This document shows positions 20,288 through 29,305 of a DNA stretch of 64,000 nucleotides, piece by piece. The notes below the pieces were generated by a model. It was not told the DNA's origin, searched no databases, and saw nothing but the letters and a program-made list of their open reading frames with translations. Position numbers and translations under genes: made by a program. Origin of the DNA: CAVZTA01 sp963778025 (GTDB taxonomy: Bacteria; Chloroflexota; Limnocylindria; Limnocylindrales; CSP1-4); assembly GCA_963778025.1 (NCBI GenBank), contig CAVZTA010000002.1:45986-109985 (forward strand). Reading direction: 5' to 3'. Numbering within the stretch: position 1 is the stretch's first letter; each line of letters starts with the position of its first letter.

Positions 20288-21070
20288 ATGACCGATCCGA
20301 ACGGACGCACCGACGCCCTCGCCGACGCCGAGGCGCAGGCCGAACGCGAGGCCGCCGCGATCGCGGCGTCCGATGGCCCCGGCGACGCCGCTGCAGCGGC
20401 GCCCAAGAAGCCCCGAGGGTCCCGCGCCCGCGCCACGACGCGGAAGGCGGCTGCCGGCGCTCCGGACGCTCCCGACGCCGCATCCGCGCCCGCGCCGGAA
20501 GCGTCCACGGGCGGCGGCGACCGGACGAAGCTCGCGGCGGCGGCCGGTTCCGTCGCGGCCGGTACCGCGGGTGCCGGCGGTGGCTCGGTCGACCTTGGCT
20601 CGGGCGCGTTGACGGTGACCCAGGGCGGGCTGGAGTCGGCATCGGCCGGGACGATCACCATCTCGCAGGGCGGCATCCGCGAGGCGACGGCCGGACGTGT
20701 CGAGGTCCGCCAGGGCGGCATCGGGCGGGTCGATGCCGAGGACGTGTTCGTCGCGCAGGGCGGCATCGGGTTCGCCCGCGGCGATCGTGTCAGCGTGGAG
20801 CTCGGCGGGATGGGCGCCGCGGTGGCGAACGAGGTGCGGATCACGCAGGGTGGCGTGAATGCCGTGGTCGCCCGCCGAGTCACGCTGGAGCAGGCGATCG
20901 CGCGGACGGTCGTCGCGCAGGAGGTCCGCATCGACCGGCCGAGCGGCATCCTGGTGCTGCTCGCGGCGCGCGTGTCGGGCGATGTCCGGCCGGTCATCGA
21001 CTGGCGCGGCGCGCTGGCGTTCGGAGCGGTGGCAGCGGTCATCCTGAGCCTCGTCCGGCGCCGTCGCTGA
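20288..21070 (+). CDS. Membrane-anchored protein with eight tandem 15-residue QGG repeats
   Basis: A 260-residue protein I do not recognise. Residues 1-100 are Ala-, Asp- and Lys/Arg-rich and probably disordered. Residues 108-227 consist of eight consecutive repeats of exactly 15 residues with consensus (V/I)x(V/I)xQGG(I/M/V)xxxxAxx, for example ITISQGGIREATAGR and VRITQGGVNAVVARR; the last two are degenerate. Alternating hydrophobics plus a fixed Gly-Gly turn predict a beta-solenoid. A single transmembrane helix (about residues 239-255) and four terminal arginines place the C-terminus in the cytoplasm under the positive-inside rule. Orientation of the repeats is therefore uncertain. Bactofilin is a functional analogy only; I see no sequence signature for it. 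The start is supported by GGAGG. Confidence 0.7.
   Translation: MTDPNGRTDALADAEAQAEREAAAIAASDGPGDAAAAAPKKPRGSRARATTRKAAAGAPDAPDAASAPAPEASTGGGDRTKLAAAAGSVAAGTAGAGGGSVDLGSGALTVTQGGLESASAGTITISQGGIREATAGRVEVRQGGIGRVDAEDVFVAQGGIGFARGDRVSVELGGMGAAVANEVRITQGGVNAVVARRVTLEQAIARTVVAQEVRIDRPSGILVLLAARVSGDVRPVIDWRGALAFGAVAAVILSLVRRRR
20609..20968 (+). repeat. Eight coding repeats of 45 bp
   Basis: Encodes residues 108-227 of the QGG-repeat protein. The periodicity is exact at protein level (eight units of 15 codons) while the DNA has diverged, so these are old, selected protein repeats rather than a recent tandem duplication. Confidence 0.8.
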
Positions 21071-21295
21071 GCGGTCTCGACGGGTGGGCCGAGGTGTATC
21101 CTCGACGCCCCGACGCCCGGTCCCGACGGTGACCTCGTTCGCCCGTCCCACGCCCGTCCCGACCGGCCGGGCGCATGGCTGGAACGAAGGGAGGCGGCCT
21201 CACGTGACCTCCCGCTCCGCTGGCGCATCCCCGACCGCCGGCGCTGCCCGGGCTGGCGATCGCCACGTGCCGGAGGCGCGTCGGGACCGGACGCG

Positions 21296-22420
21296 ATGAT
21301 CCCGCTGACCGCGCCCGACCTGGGCCCGGACGAGATCGATGCGGTCGCCGCCGTCCTGCGCAGTGGCCGGCTCGCCCAGGGCGTCCGGGTCGAGGAGCTG
21401 GAGCGCCGCTGGGCCGACTTCATCGGGACCCGCCACGCGGTCGCCGTGGCCAACGTGACCGTCGCGCTCCTGGCCATCCACGCCGGCCTGGGCCACGGTC
21501 CGGGCGACGAGGTGATCACCGTGAGCCACGCCTACCCGGGCACCGTGAGCGCGATCCTCGCGACGGGCGCCACGCCCGTGTTCGTCGACATCGAGCCCGA
21601 CACGTTCCTCATCGACGCGAAGCGGATCGAGGCGGCGATCACGCCGCGGACGCGAGCGATCTGCCCCGTCCACCGCTACGGGCTGCCGGCCGACATGGAC
21701 ATGATCCGGGCGATCGCCGATCGGCACGGGCTGGCGGTGGTCGAGGACGCCGGGCCGGCCGATGGGGCGGCGTTCCGCGGCCGACGGGTCGGGAGCTTCG
21801 GCCACGGCGCGGCACGGCTGTACCCGACGGACGACGTCGCGACCGGTGATGGCGGCCTGGTCACGACCGACGACGACCGGCTGGCGGGCTGGATCCGCGC
21901 CTATCGCCACGCCGGGCCCGACGCCCGCGGCGCTCGCGACATCCTGGGCATGGACTACCGGATGAGCGAGATGCAGGCCGCGATCGGGCTGGTGCGCATG
22001 GGGCGCCTGGAGGCGACGTCGGCGCGTCGACGGCAGCTCGCCGGGCGCTACGGCCGCGCGCTCGCCGGCCTGCCGCTGCGGACGCCGGTGACGCCGACGG
22101 GCCGGAGCCATGCCTTCCACCAGTACGTGGTCGATGTCGGGCATGGGCGCGATGCGATCGCCGCGGAGCTACTGGCCGCAGGCGTGGAGGTCGGGACGCA
22201 GCCGGCGGTGCCGGTGCATCGGCAGCCCTACGTGGAGGAGCGCGGGGTCGAGGCGTTCCTGCCGCTCACGGACCAGGCGGTCGCGACCTCGCTGGCGCTG
22301 CCGATGTACGCCGACCTCGACGAGCGCGACCAGGATGTCGCGATCGAGGCGCTCCGGACCGCGCTGTCACGGCACGCTCACAGCGACGCCTACGCGGGGT
22401 CGACGGCCGCGGCGAGCTGA
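21296..22420 (+). CDS. DegT/DnrJ/EryC1-fold protein lacking the catalytic PLP lysine
   Basis: The 374-residue protein is a full-length member of the DegT/DnrJ/EryC1/StrS sugar aminotransferase fold: MIPLTAPDLGPDEIDAV, DEVITVSHAYPGTVSAI, FVDIEPDTFLIDA and GMDYRMSEMQAAIGL. The PLP-binding lysine position (normally in a YPTK...TGEGG context) reads LYPTDDVATGDGG, so Lys is replaced by Asp179. The phosphate-loop glycine of the usual SNGTxAL is Val54 (VANVTVAL). The carboxylate of VVED (Asp151) is kept. It therefore cannot form the internal aldimine and is either a pseudoenzyme or has a different chemistry. Known non-lysine members such as ColD use His, not Asp. A TATCCT at 21097-21102 could serve as its -10 with a ~190-nt leader. 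Confidence 0.8.
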   Translation: MIPLTAPDLGPDEIDAVAAVLRSGRLAQGVRVEELERRWADFIGTRHAVAVANVTVALLAIHAGLGHGPGDEVITVSHAYPGTVSAILATGATPVFVDIEPDTFLIDAKRIEAAITPRTRAICPVHRYGLPADMDMIRAIADRHGLAVVEDAGPADGAAFRGRRVGSFGHGAARLYPTDDVATGDGGLVTTDDDRLAGWIRAYRHAGPDARGARDILGMDYRMSEMQAAIGLVRMGRLEATSARRRQLAGRYGRALAGLPLRTPVTPTGRSHAFHQYVVDVGHGRDAIAAELLAAGVEVGTQPAVPVHRQPYVEERGVEAFLPLTDQAVATSLALPMYADLDERDQDVAIEALRTALSRHAHSDAYAGSTAAAS

Positions 22421-22555
22421 TCCCGGCCCCGCTGGATGGCGTGTGTCCCGGGTTCCCGCGAGCGATCACGCTGCTCGCGTCCTCACCGATCGAGGTGGTC
22501 ACGCAGCCCAGCCGGCCCAGATCCGCGACGTGACATGCGGGGCGAGTGCGGACGT

Positions 22556-22572
22556 GAGCGATCCGATCGCTC
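22556..22572. repeat. 17-bp inverted repeat in a convergent gap
   Basis: GAGCGATC and GATCGCTC flank a single central base, between the convergent DegT-fold and dehydrogenase genes. With a 1-nt centre it could be a protein-binding palindrome or, after opening, a weak terminator hairpin. The rest of the 258-bp gap shows nothing else I can support. Confidence 0.3.
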
Positions 22573-22678
22573 GGTGGATCGGAGCGCCGCGGATCCTGGC
22601 CTCGCCCGCTCAGCGGTCCGGATGCGAAGGCGCGCAGCGAGCGCGGCGTGCGCCGCGGACGCGGCCCTGCGGCGAACC

Positions 22679-23992
22679 CTACGCGTCCGGTTCGCCCAGC
22701 CGGACGAGCCGCAACCCGGCAGCCCGGACCGCCACCGGGTCGACGATCGCGCGCGTGTCGAAGACGAGGTCCCCGGCCATGCGCTCGCGCAGCGCGGGCC
22801 AGTCGAGCGAGGCGTACTCGGGCCATTCGGTCGCGACGAGGATCGCATCCGCGCCGTCGACCGTCCCCTCGATCGAGTCCGCGAGCGACAGCTCCGGGTC
22901 GGCCGCCACGGCGCGCGCGCCCGCCCGCGGATCCGACGCCACCACGGTCGCACCGGACGCCCGCAGCCGCGCGACCAGCGCGAGCGCCGGCGATTCGCGG
23001 ACGTCGTCCGTTCGCGCCTTGAACGCCAGGCCGAGGACCGCCACGCGGCAGCCACCGAGCCGACCCGGACCCGCGGTGCCGCCCAGGTGCGCCGCCAGCC
23101 GGTCCACGATCGCCTGCTGGTGCGTGCCGTTCGAGTCGGTGATCGCATCGACGAGCGGCGTCGGCACCGAGCGGGCGGCCGCCATCTCCGACAGCGCGAT
23201 CGCCTGCTCCGGCAGACACGACCCGCCGAACCCGGGCCCGGCCGTCAGCGCGCCGCGGCCGATCCGCAGGTCCATGCCGATCCCATCGGCGACCGTCCGG
23301 ACGTCCCCGCCGTACGCCTCGACGACCCGGGCGAGCTCGTTGGCGAACGCGATCTTCGTCGCCAGGAACACGTTCGACGCGAGCTTGATCAAGGCCGCCG
23401 ATGCGGCGTCGGCGACGAGCCGGGGCGCGACGACCCCGTCGTACAGGGAGAGCACCGACTCGGCCGCCGCGCGATCCCGGGGCTCCAGCCAGCCCGTCAC
23501 CACCCGGTCGGGTTTGAGGAAGTCGGCGATGCCCGATCCCTCGCGCATGAACTCGGGGTTCGTGACGATGGCCGGCGCGTCGGCTCGCCCGGCACGCAGC
23601 TCGATGAGCTCAGCGGGTCCGCCCAGGGGCAGCGTGGACCGGACGACGATCGTGTGGTCCGGCCCGACGTTCGCGAGCAGATCGCCGACCGCCGAGCGGA
23701 CGTGGGTCGTGGTCAGCGCGCCATCAGCGCCCGGCGGCGTCGACACGGCGACGAACGAGAAGGAAGCGTCCGGCGGCGGGACGTTGCCCACCTGGAACGC
23801 CAGCGTGCCGTCGGCGAGCCCTGCGCGGATCGCTTCCTCGAGCCCGGGTTCGTAGATCGGCGGGATCCCTTCGCGGAGGCGCTCGATCCGCTGCTCCTGG
23901 ACATCGGCGACCGTCACCCGATGGCCGAGTGACCGGAACCCACTGGCGCTCACGAGGCCGACGTGACCCGCGCCGACGATGAACAGGTGCAT
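22679..23992 (-). CDS. UDP-glucose 6-dehydrogenase homologue (catalytic Asp changed to Gln)
   Basis: Nucleotide-sugar dehydrogenase of the UDP-glucose/GDP-mannose family, expected to oxidise UDP-glucose to UDP-glucuronate with NAD. The 437 residues include the Rossmann motif FIVGAGHVGLVSASG, IVTNPEFMREGSGIADF, the active-site lysine and asparagine in LIKLASN (Lys203, Asn207) and the nucleophile in GFGGSCLPEQ (Cys259). In characterised enzymes that last motif reads C(L/F)PKD; here Lys-Asp is Glu262-Gln263, losing the conserved aspartate. Activity or specificity may therefore be altered. ATG 23992 has GGAGG just upstream. The gene diverges from a glycosyltransferase operon. Confidence 0.82.
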   Translation of the reverse strand: MHLFIVGAGHVGLVSASGFRSLGHRVTVADVQEQRIERLREGIPPIYEPGLEEAIRAGLADGTLAFQVGNVPPPDASFSFVAVSTPPGADGALTTTHVRSAVGDLLANVGPDHTIVVRSTLPLGGPAELIELRAGRADAPAIVTNPEFMREGSGIADFLKPDRVVTGWLEPRDRAAAESVLSLYDGVVAPRLVADAASAALIKLASNVFLATKIAFANELARVVEAYGGDVRTVADGIGMDLRIGRGALTAGPGFGGSCLPEQAIALSEMAAARSVPTPLVDAITDSNGTHQQAIVDRLAAHLGGTAGPGRLGGCRVAVLGLAFKARTDDVRESPALALVARLRASGATVVASDPRAGARAVAADPELSLADSIEGTVDGADAILVATEWPEYASLDWPALRERMAGDLVFDTRAIVDPVAVRAAGLRLVRLGEPDA

Positions 23993-24105
23993 GGATCCTC
24001 CGTTGCTGGGCACTCCCTGGTGCCCGGCCCGCGCGGCCCAGGGCATCGCGCGGCAGGTGTCGCAGCCGCCAATGCTGCCATACGGCGGAAGCCGACCGAC
24101 ACGCT

Positions 24106-24111
24106 ACCCTT
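24106..24111 (+). promoter_or_regulatory. -10-like hexamer TACCCT
   Basis: TACCCT lies 77 nt before the ATG at 24189 in the 196-bp divergent gap shared with the UDP-glucose dehydrogenase homologue. Support is modest: the hexamer fits the TAnnnT pattern used elsewhere in the window, but no -35 is evident. Confidence 0.3.
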
Positions 24112-24188
24112 CGCACGGTCCGCCGGCGGTGCCGGGTCCGCCCGCCCCCGGCGACGCCATCCGTCGCGATCGGCCGCCGCGCACCGAC

Positions 24189-25529
24189 ATGCCCGCGGCC
24201 TGTCCAGCAGGGGAGCGCTTGAAGGTCACCATCGTCGCCGCGAACACGTTCCAGTACGACGCCCGCCAGTTGCGCACCGCCCGGGCACTCGCCGGTGACG
24301 GGCATCAGGTGACGCTCGTCGGGTTCGCGGCGACCGGGCTCCCCGCTCGCGACGTGCTCGACGGTGGGATCGCGCTGCGCCGGGTGCCCGTCGATCTGAC
24401 CATCGCGAGCGCGTTCCGCCCGCTGCCGAGCGCCGTCCGCCGCGCCGTGGCGCGCGTGCTGGGCATCGCCCCGGGTGCCACGGCGTTGCCGCCGACCACG
24501 CCGCACGGGGTCGACCGCCTCCGCGCGCCGCTGCGACGACTCGCCGAGATCGCGGCGCACGCCCGACGCGTCGGCCCATGGTCTCGGGCCGTCATCGATG
24601 CCACGCCCGACGCCCAGATCTTCCACGCCAAGGCGCTCATCGCCCTGCCGGTGATCCGCGCCGCTGCGCGACGCACCGGCGGCCGGTTCGTGTACGACAT
24701 CGCCGACATCCATACCGAGGCCGCCCGCCTCGCCCGCATGCCCCGCTGGTTCCGCGCCCTCGTCCGGGGCCGTGAGCGAGGCTGGATGGCGGACGCGGCC
24801 GCCCTGACCGCCGTGAGCGACGGGGTCGCGGACGAGGTGGTCAGGCGGTTCGGCGTCGACCGACCGACCGTGGTCCTGAACTGCCCGCCCGCATGGCATC
24901 CCGACGAGCCGCTCCCGGCGCGTACCGGACGTCTCCGGGCGCTGGCCGGGGTCCCGCCCGACCGACCGATCGTGCTGTACCAGGGCGGCTTCAGCGTCGA
25001 CCGCGGGATCGAGGAGTTGGTGGCGGCGCTCGACGAACCACCGCTGCGGGATCTGGACCTCGCCGCCGTGTTCATCGGCTATGGGCGACTCCACGCCTGG
25101 CTTCGCGAGCGGGCGTCGACCGCACGGGATGGGCGGATCGTCGTGGTCGACGCGATCGAGCCCGGCGAGCTGCTGGACTACACCGTCGACGCCGATGTCG
25201 GGTACGTGGGGCAGCCGGGACGCACGCTGAACCAGCGGCTCAACCTCGCGAACAAGTTCTTCGAGTACCTCCAGACGGCGGTGCCGGTCGTGGTCGCCGA
25301 GGGGACGGCGCACTGCCGGGCGGCGACCGAGCTGGCGGTCGGGCGCTGCGTCGACATCGAGCGGCCGGCGACGATCGCCGCGGCGGTCGGCGAACTGCTG
25401 GCAGCGCCCGCCGACGATCGAGAACGCCTGCGCCGGCACGCCCGGCAGGTGGGACTCGCGCAGTTCACCTGGGAGCGCCAGCAGGACGGTCTCGTCCAGC
25501 GGTACCGGCAGCTGGCGGCCGGGACATGA
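24189..25529 (+). CDS. Glycosyltransferase, GT-B fold (GT4-like)
   Basis: Cytosolic glycosyltransferase of 446 residues. The N-terminal domain begins KVTIVAANTFQYDARQLRTAR and contains GRFVYDIADIHTEAARLARM. The donor domain has RPIVLYQGGFSVDRGIEELV and LANKFFEYLQTAVPVVVAEG, which mark a GT4-type enzyme. ATG 24189 is used; a TTG at 24219 nearer the conserved start is possible but its purine-rich upstream element is only 3 nt away. It overlaps the next glycosyltransferase by ATGA. Acceptor and sugar are unknown. Confidence 0.8.
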   Translation: MPAACPAGERLKVTIVAANTFQYDARQLRTARALAGDGHQVTLVGFAATGLPARDVLDGGIALRRVPVDLTIASAFRPLPSAVRRAVARVLGIAPGATALPPTTPHGVDRLRAPLRRLAEIAAHARRVGPWSRAVIDATPDAQIFHAKALIALPVIRAAARRTGGRFVYDIADIHTEAARLARMPRWFRALVRGRERGWMADAAALTAVSDGVADEVVRRFGVDRPTVVLNCPPAWHPDEPLPARTGRLRALAGVPPDRPIVLYQGGFSVDRGIEELVAALDEPPLRDLDLAAVFIGYGRLHAWLRERASTARDGRIVVVDAIEPGELLDYTVDADVGYVGQPGRTLNQRLNLANKFFEYLQTAVPVVVAEGTAHCRAATELAVGRCVDIERPATIAAAVGELLAAPADDRERLRRHARQVGLAQFTWERQQDGLVQRYRQLAAGT

Positions 25530-26774
25530 CGGACGATCCGCGGACGACCGACCGCCGCCGCCCCGTCGCCCTCGTCACGCACAGCTACTTCGACGAGGAC
25601 CCGCGGGTCACGCGGCAGGCGCAGGCGCTGGTCGCGGCCGGGCGGCCGGTCGACGTGTTCGCCCTGCGCCGCGCCGAGGACCCCGGGGAGAACGTCGTGG
25701 ACGGGGTCCGCGTCGTGCGGCTCGACGTGGGTCGCCACCAGGGCGCGGGGCTCCTGGTCTATCTCTGGGAGTACCTCGGTTTCCTGCTCCGGGTGCTCTG
25801 GGCGCTCGTCCGGAACCACCCACGGCGCCATTACGCGCTGGTCCAGGTGGCGGCTCCGCCCGATCCGCTGGTGGCCGCGGCGGTGCCCCTGAAGCTCACC
25901 GGCGTCCCCGTCATCCTCGACCTCCACGAGGCCACTCCGGTGTTCTTCCGGACGCGCTTCCCGGGGGCCTCCAACCGGGTCACCGACGCGATCCTCCATC
26001 TCGCCGAACGGATCTCGATCTCGCTCGCCGACCTCGTCCTGAGTGTCAACCGGCAGCGTCACCAGCGGCTGCTGGACCTGGGCGCGAACCCCGCCAAGCT
26101 GCGCATCGTCGCGAACGGTCCGTCGCTCGCTCGCTTCCAGCCGGCGGGGGACGCGGACCGCCAGTTCATGGCCGACGGGACCCTTCGGCTGGTCTACACC
26201 GGCGCGATCACCCCGCTCTACGAGTTGGACCTCGTCCTGCGGGCGATGGCCGAGACTGCAGGAACAGCGGCCGGACCTCGTCATCACCTGGGACCTCTTC
26301 GGTCGTGGTGACGAGGTGGAGCCGCTGGGCGCGCTCGCGGCGGAGCTGGGTCTGGGCGAGCGGGTCACGTTCCACGGTCGCGTCCCGCTCGAGGCGATCC
26401 CCGCGGGCCTCGCCGCCGCCGACGTCGGCCTGTCGCCGATCACCCGCAACCCGTTCACCGAGATCAGCCTGCCCACGAAGATCCTCGAGTACGCGGCGAT
26501 GCGCCGGCCGGTCGTGTGCGCCGACCTGCCGGGCGCCCGCGATCACTTCGACCCCGGGATGCTCAGCTGGTACGAGCCCGGGAACGTCGAGAGCCTCGCC
26601 GCGGCGATCGTCCGGCTGGTCGACGACGCGGCGTTCCGCGAGGAGGCGGTCGAGACGGCCGGCGAACGGTCGCGTGAGCTCTCGTGGGACCGAGAGGCGC
26701 CGGGGTACGTGGCGCTCATCGACGCGCTCGCGGGGCGGGCGCGGTCGGCGCGGGCGGGCCGGGACCACCGGTAG
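25526..26774 (+). CDS. Glycosyltransferase family 4 (one frame break)
   Basis: GT4-type glycosyltransferase of 415 residues once an extra base near 26252 is skipped. It begins RPVALVTHSYFDEDPRVTRQA, typical for family members that assemble surface polysaccharide. It contains VPVILDLHEATPVFFRTRFP and the donor-domain entry TLRLVYTGAITPLYELD. After the break, ITWDLFGRGDEVEPL and ISLPTKILEYAAMRRPVV continue the same domain without loss. Both halves are well conserved, which argues against long-term decay. The start overlaps the previous stop (ATGA). The TAG stop is part of the -10-like TAGACT for the next gene. Confidence 0.8.
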
Positions 26775-26777
26775 ACT
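26772..26777 (+). promoter_or_regulatory. -10-like hexamer TAGACT overlapping a stop codon
   Basis: The first three bases are the stop codon of the preceding glycosyltransferase. The box lies 61 nt upstream of the wecC-like ATG and would give the two nucleotide-sugar genes an additional promoter. Confidence 0.35.
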
Positions 26778-26838
26778 CCCCGCGACCCATGCGCGCCGCC
26801 CAGGGCTCTCCGGGCGCCGTCGGCGGGATCCCAGGGAG

Positions 26839-28167
26839 ATGATGGTGACGAGCGACACGCGGATCGCGGTGATCGGCCAGGGGTACGTGGGCCTCCCGCT
26901 GGCCATCGCGTTCGTGGAGGCCGGGCTCGATGTGACCGGCGTCGACCGAAGCGCCAGCCGGGTGGCGGAGCTGCTGGCCGGCCGCTCGCCCATCGACGAC
27001 GTCGAGGACGAGCGGCTGTGCGCGGCGCTCGATCGCGGGTTTCGGATCGTCGAGGCGGATGACGCGGACGGCGTCCTCGGCGCGGCCGACGTCCTGTTCG
27101 TGTGCGTCCCGACGCCGATCACCGAGTCGAAGGACCCGGATCTCGCACCCGTCCGGCAGGCGGCGGGGCTCATCGCCCGCAGCCTCCGCGCCGGCCAGCT
27201 CGTGATCCTCCAGTCGACGACCTTCCCGGGCACCACCACCGGGCCGTTCCGCGCGGTCCTCGAAGCGGGTGGCCTGCGTGCCGGGAGCGACTTCGACCTC
27301 GCCTTCGCGCCCGAGCGGGTGAACCCGGGCGATCCGCGCAGCGCGACGCGGGATGTGCCCCGGCTCGTCGGCGGCACGACTCCCGAAGCGACGGCCAGGG
27401 CCGCGACCGTCCTGCGCCACATCAACGACCACGTGCTGGAGCTCAGCTCGCCCGACGCGGCCGAGATGGCCAAGATCTTCGAGAACATCTTCCGCAACGT
27501 GAACATCGCGCTGGTCAACCAGCTCGCGCTCCTGAGCGAGCGGATGGACCTCGACGTGTGGGAGGTCATCGAGGCGGCGGCGACGAAGCCGTTCGGGTTC
27601 ATGCGCTTCCTGCCCGGCCCCGGCGTCGGCGGGCATTGCATCCCCGTCGACCCGTACTACCTGTCGTGGCGGGCGCGCGAGTTCGACTTCGTCGACCGGT
27701 TCGTGGAGCTCGCCGGCGATATCAATCTGGCGATGCCGCGCCACGTCGTCGAGCTCGTCGCGATGGCCCTCAACGAGCGGGGTCGCGCGGTCCGCGGCTC
27801 GCGCATCGGCGTCCTCGGCGTGGCGTTCAAGCCCAACGTCCGGGATGCCCGCAACTCGCCCGCGGCGAACGTCATCGAGGGCCTCCTGGAGCGCGGTGGT
27901 GACGTCCGCTACCACGACCCGTTCGTGCCCGCATTCCGGGTCGGTGAGGCGGAGTTCGCCAGCCTGCCCCTCGACGACCTGATCGCGCAGAGCGACGTCC
28001 TCGTGGTCGTGACCCCGCACCGCACGATCGACTGGGAGCGCGTCTTCCGCGACGGAGACCTCATCGTCGATTGCACGAACAGCGTCCGCGGGCACGACGT
28101 CCGCGACCGCCAGGTCCTGCGCCTGGGCGCGGGCTGGGCCACGCCGCAACCCGCGCGCGTCGGGTGA
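26839..28167 (+). CDS. wecC: UDP-N-acetyl-D-mannosaminuronate dehydrogenase (WecC/TviB-type nucleotide-sugar dehydrogenase)
   Basis: NAD-dependent dehydrogenase, expected to oxidise UDP-ManNAc (or UDP-GlcNAc) to the uronate. The 442 residues include RIAVIGQGYVGLPLAIAF, VPTPITESKDPDLAPV, FAPERVNPGD, MAKIFENIFRNVNIALVN and the catalytic GVGGHCIPVDPYYL. The last is intact, unlike the dehydrogenase at 22.7 kb. The start is ambiguous: ATG 26839, ATG 26842 and GTG 26845 are in frame, and AGGGAG (26833-26838) best suits the GTG. The next gene encodes the matching 2-epimerase, which supports UDP-ManNAcA as product. TviB-like use of UDP-GlcNAc is the alternative. Confidence 0.87.
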   Translation: MMVTSDTRIAVIGQGYVGLPLAIAFVEAGLDVTGVDRSASRVAELLAGRSPIDDVEDERLCAALDRGFRIVEADDADGVLGAADVLFVCVPTPITESKDPDLAPVRQAAGLIARSLRAGQLVILQSTTFPGTTTGPFRAVLEAGGLRAGSDFDLAFAPERVNPGDPRSATRDVPRLVGGTTPEATARAATVLRHINDHVLELSSPDAAEMAKIFENIFRNVNIALVNQLALLSERMDLDVWEVIEAAATKPFGFMRFLPGPGVGGHCIPVDPYYLSWRAREFDFVDRFVELAGDINLAMPRHVVELVAMALNERGRAVRGSRIGVLGVAFKPNVRDARNSPAANVIEGLLERGGDVRYHDPFVPAFRVGEAEFASLPLDDLIAQSDVLVVVTPHRTIDWERVFRDGDLIVDCTNSVRGHDVRDRQVLRLGAGWATPQPARVG

Positions 28168-28195
28168 CCACGCCCGCCCCGCCGACCCGGTCCAC

Positions 28196-29305
28196 GTGAC
28201 CGACCCGCGCGCCGGCCGCCTCGTCCACGTCGTCGGCGCACGCCCCAACTTCATGAAGGCCGCCCCGGTCGTTCGCGCGCTCGACGCCCTCGGCGTCCCG
28301 CAGGTCGTCGTCCATACGGGGCAGCACTACGACCGGGCGATGTCCGACGTGTTCTTCGAGGAGCTGGGCATCCCCGAGCCCGAGATCAACCTGGGCGTGG
28401 GGTCAGGCTCGCATGCCGTGCAGACCGCGGCGCTGATGACCGCCCTCGAGCCGACGCTGCTCGAGCTCCAGCCGCCGATCGCCGTCGTCTACGGCGACAT
28501 CAACTCGACGCTCGCGACGGCGGTCGTGGCGTCGAAGCTGGGCATCCCGCTGGCGCACGTGGAGGCCGGCCTCCGGAGCTTCGACATGACGATGCCCGAG
28601 GAGGTGAACCGGCGCGTCACGGACATCCTGTCGGACGTGCTGTTCCTCACCTCGCCCGAAGCCGCCGACAACCTGCTGCACGAGGGCGTCCCCGCCGAGC
28701 GCCAGCACTTCGTGGGCAACCCGATGATCGACTCGCTGGTCGCGAACCTCGACCGGTTCGATGTGGCGGCGGCACGGGCGGCGAACGACCTCGACGGCCC
28801 GTACGCCGTCGCGACGCTCCATCGCCCGGCCAACGTCGACACCATCGACGCGGCATCGAGGCTGGTCGCCATGCTCGAGGGTGTGGCGGCGCAGCTGACG
28901 GTCGTCCTGCCACTCCATCCGCGCGGCGCCGCGACGCTGGAGCGCGCCGGCCTGCGCCGCAGCGACCGCCTGCGGATCATCGAACCGCTGGGCTACGTGC
29001 CGTTCATGTCGCTGGTCCGCGGCGCGACGCTCGTCGTGACGGACAGCGGCGGGATCCAGGAGGAGACGACGATCCTCGGCGTGCCGTGCCTGACGGTCCG
29101 CCCGAACACCGAGCGACCCATCACGATCACGCACGGCACGAACCGGCTGCTGACGCCCGAGGCCGTCCCGGACGCCGTGCGGGCGATCCTTCGCGAACCG
29201 CCGGCTCCGCCCGCCGAGCCGCCGCCGCTGTGGGACGGGCACGCCGGCGAACGCATCGCGGCCATCCTTCGCGACCGGGTCGCCGGGACCCAGCGACCGG
29301 CCTAG
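28196..29305 (+). CDS. wecB: UDP-N-acetylglucosamine 2-epimerase, non-hydrolysing
   Basis: Interconverts UDP-GlcNAc and UDP-ManNAc, supplying the substrate of the dehydrogenase encoded just upstream. The 369 residues include GARPNFMKAAPVVRAL, VVHTGQHYDRAMSDVFF, AHVEAGLRSFDMTMPEEVNR, VVTDSGGIQEETTILGVPC and ERPITITHGTNRL, which together define the WecB/MnaA family. The GTG start at 28196 follows wecC by 28 bp. The stop overlaps the stop of the convergent glycosyltransferase (CTAG shared), so there is no room for a separate terminator. Confidence 0.93.
   Translation: MTDPRAGRLVHVVGARPNFMKAAPVVRALDALGVPQVVVHTGQHYDRAMSDVFFEELGIPEPEINLGVGSGSHAVQTAALMTALEPTLLELQPPIAVVYGDINSTLATAVVASKLGIPLAHVEAGLRSFDMTMPEEVNRRVTDILSDVLFLTSPEAADNLLHEGVPAERQHFVGNPMIDSLVANLDRFDVAAARAANDLDGPYAVATLHRPANVDTIDAASRLVAMLEGVAAQLTVVLPLHPRGAATLERAGLRRSDRLRIIEPLGYVPFMSLVRGATLVVTDSGGIQEETTILGVPCLTVRPNTERPITITHGTNRLLTPEAVPDAVRAILREPPAPPAEPPPLWDGHAGERIAAILRDRVAGTQRPA

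Noticed and set aside
21084..21299. A 71-codon frame upstream of the DegT-fold gene
   Set aside because: No ribosome-binding site, biased composition and no motif; it lies in what looks like the leader of the downstream gene.
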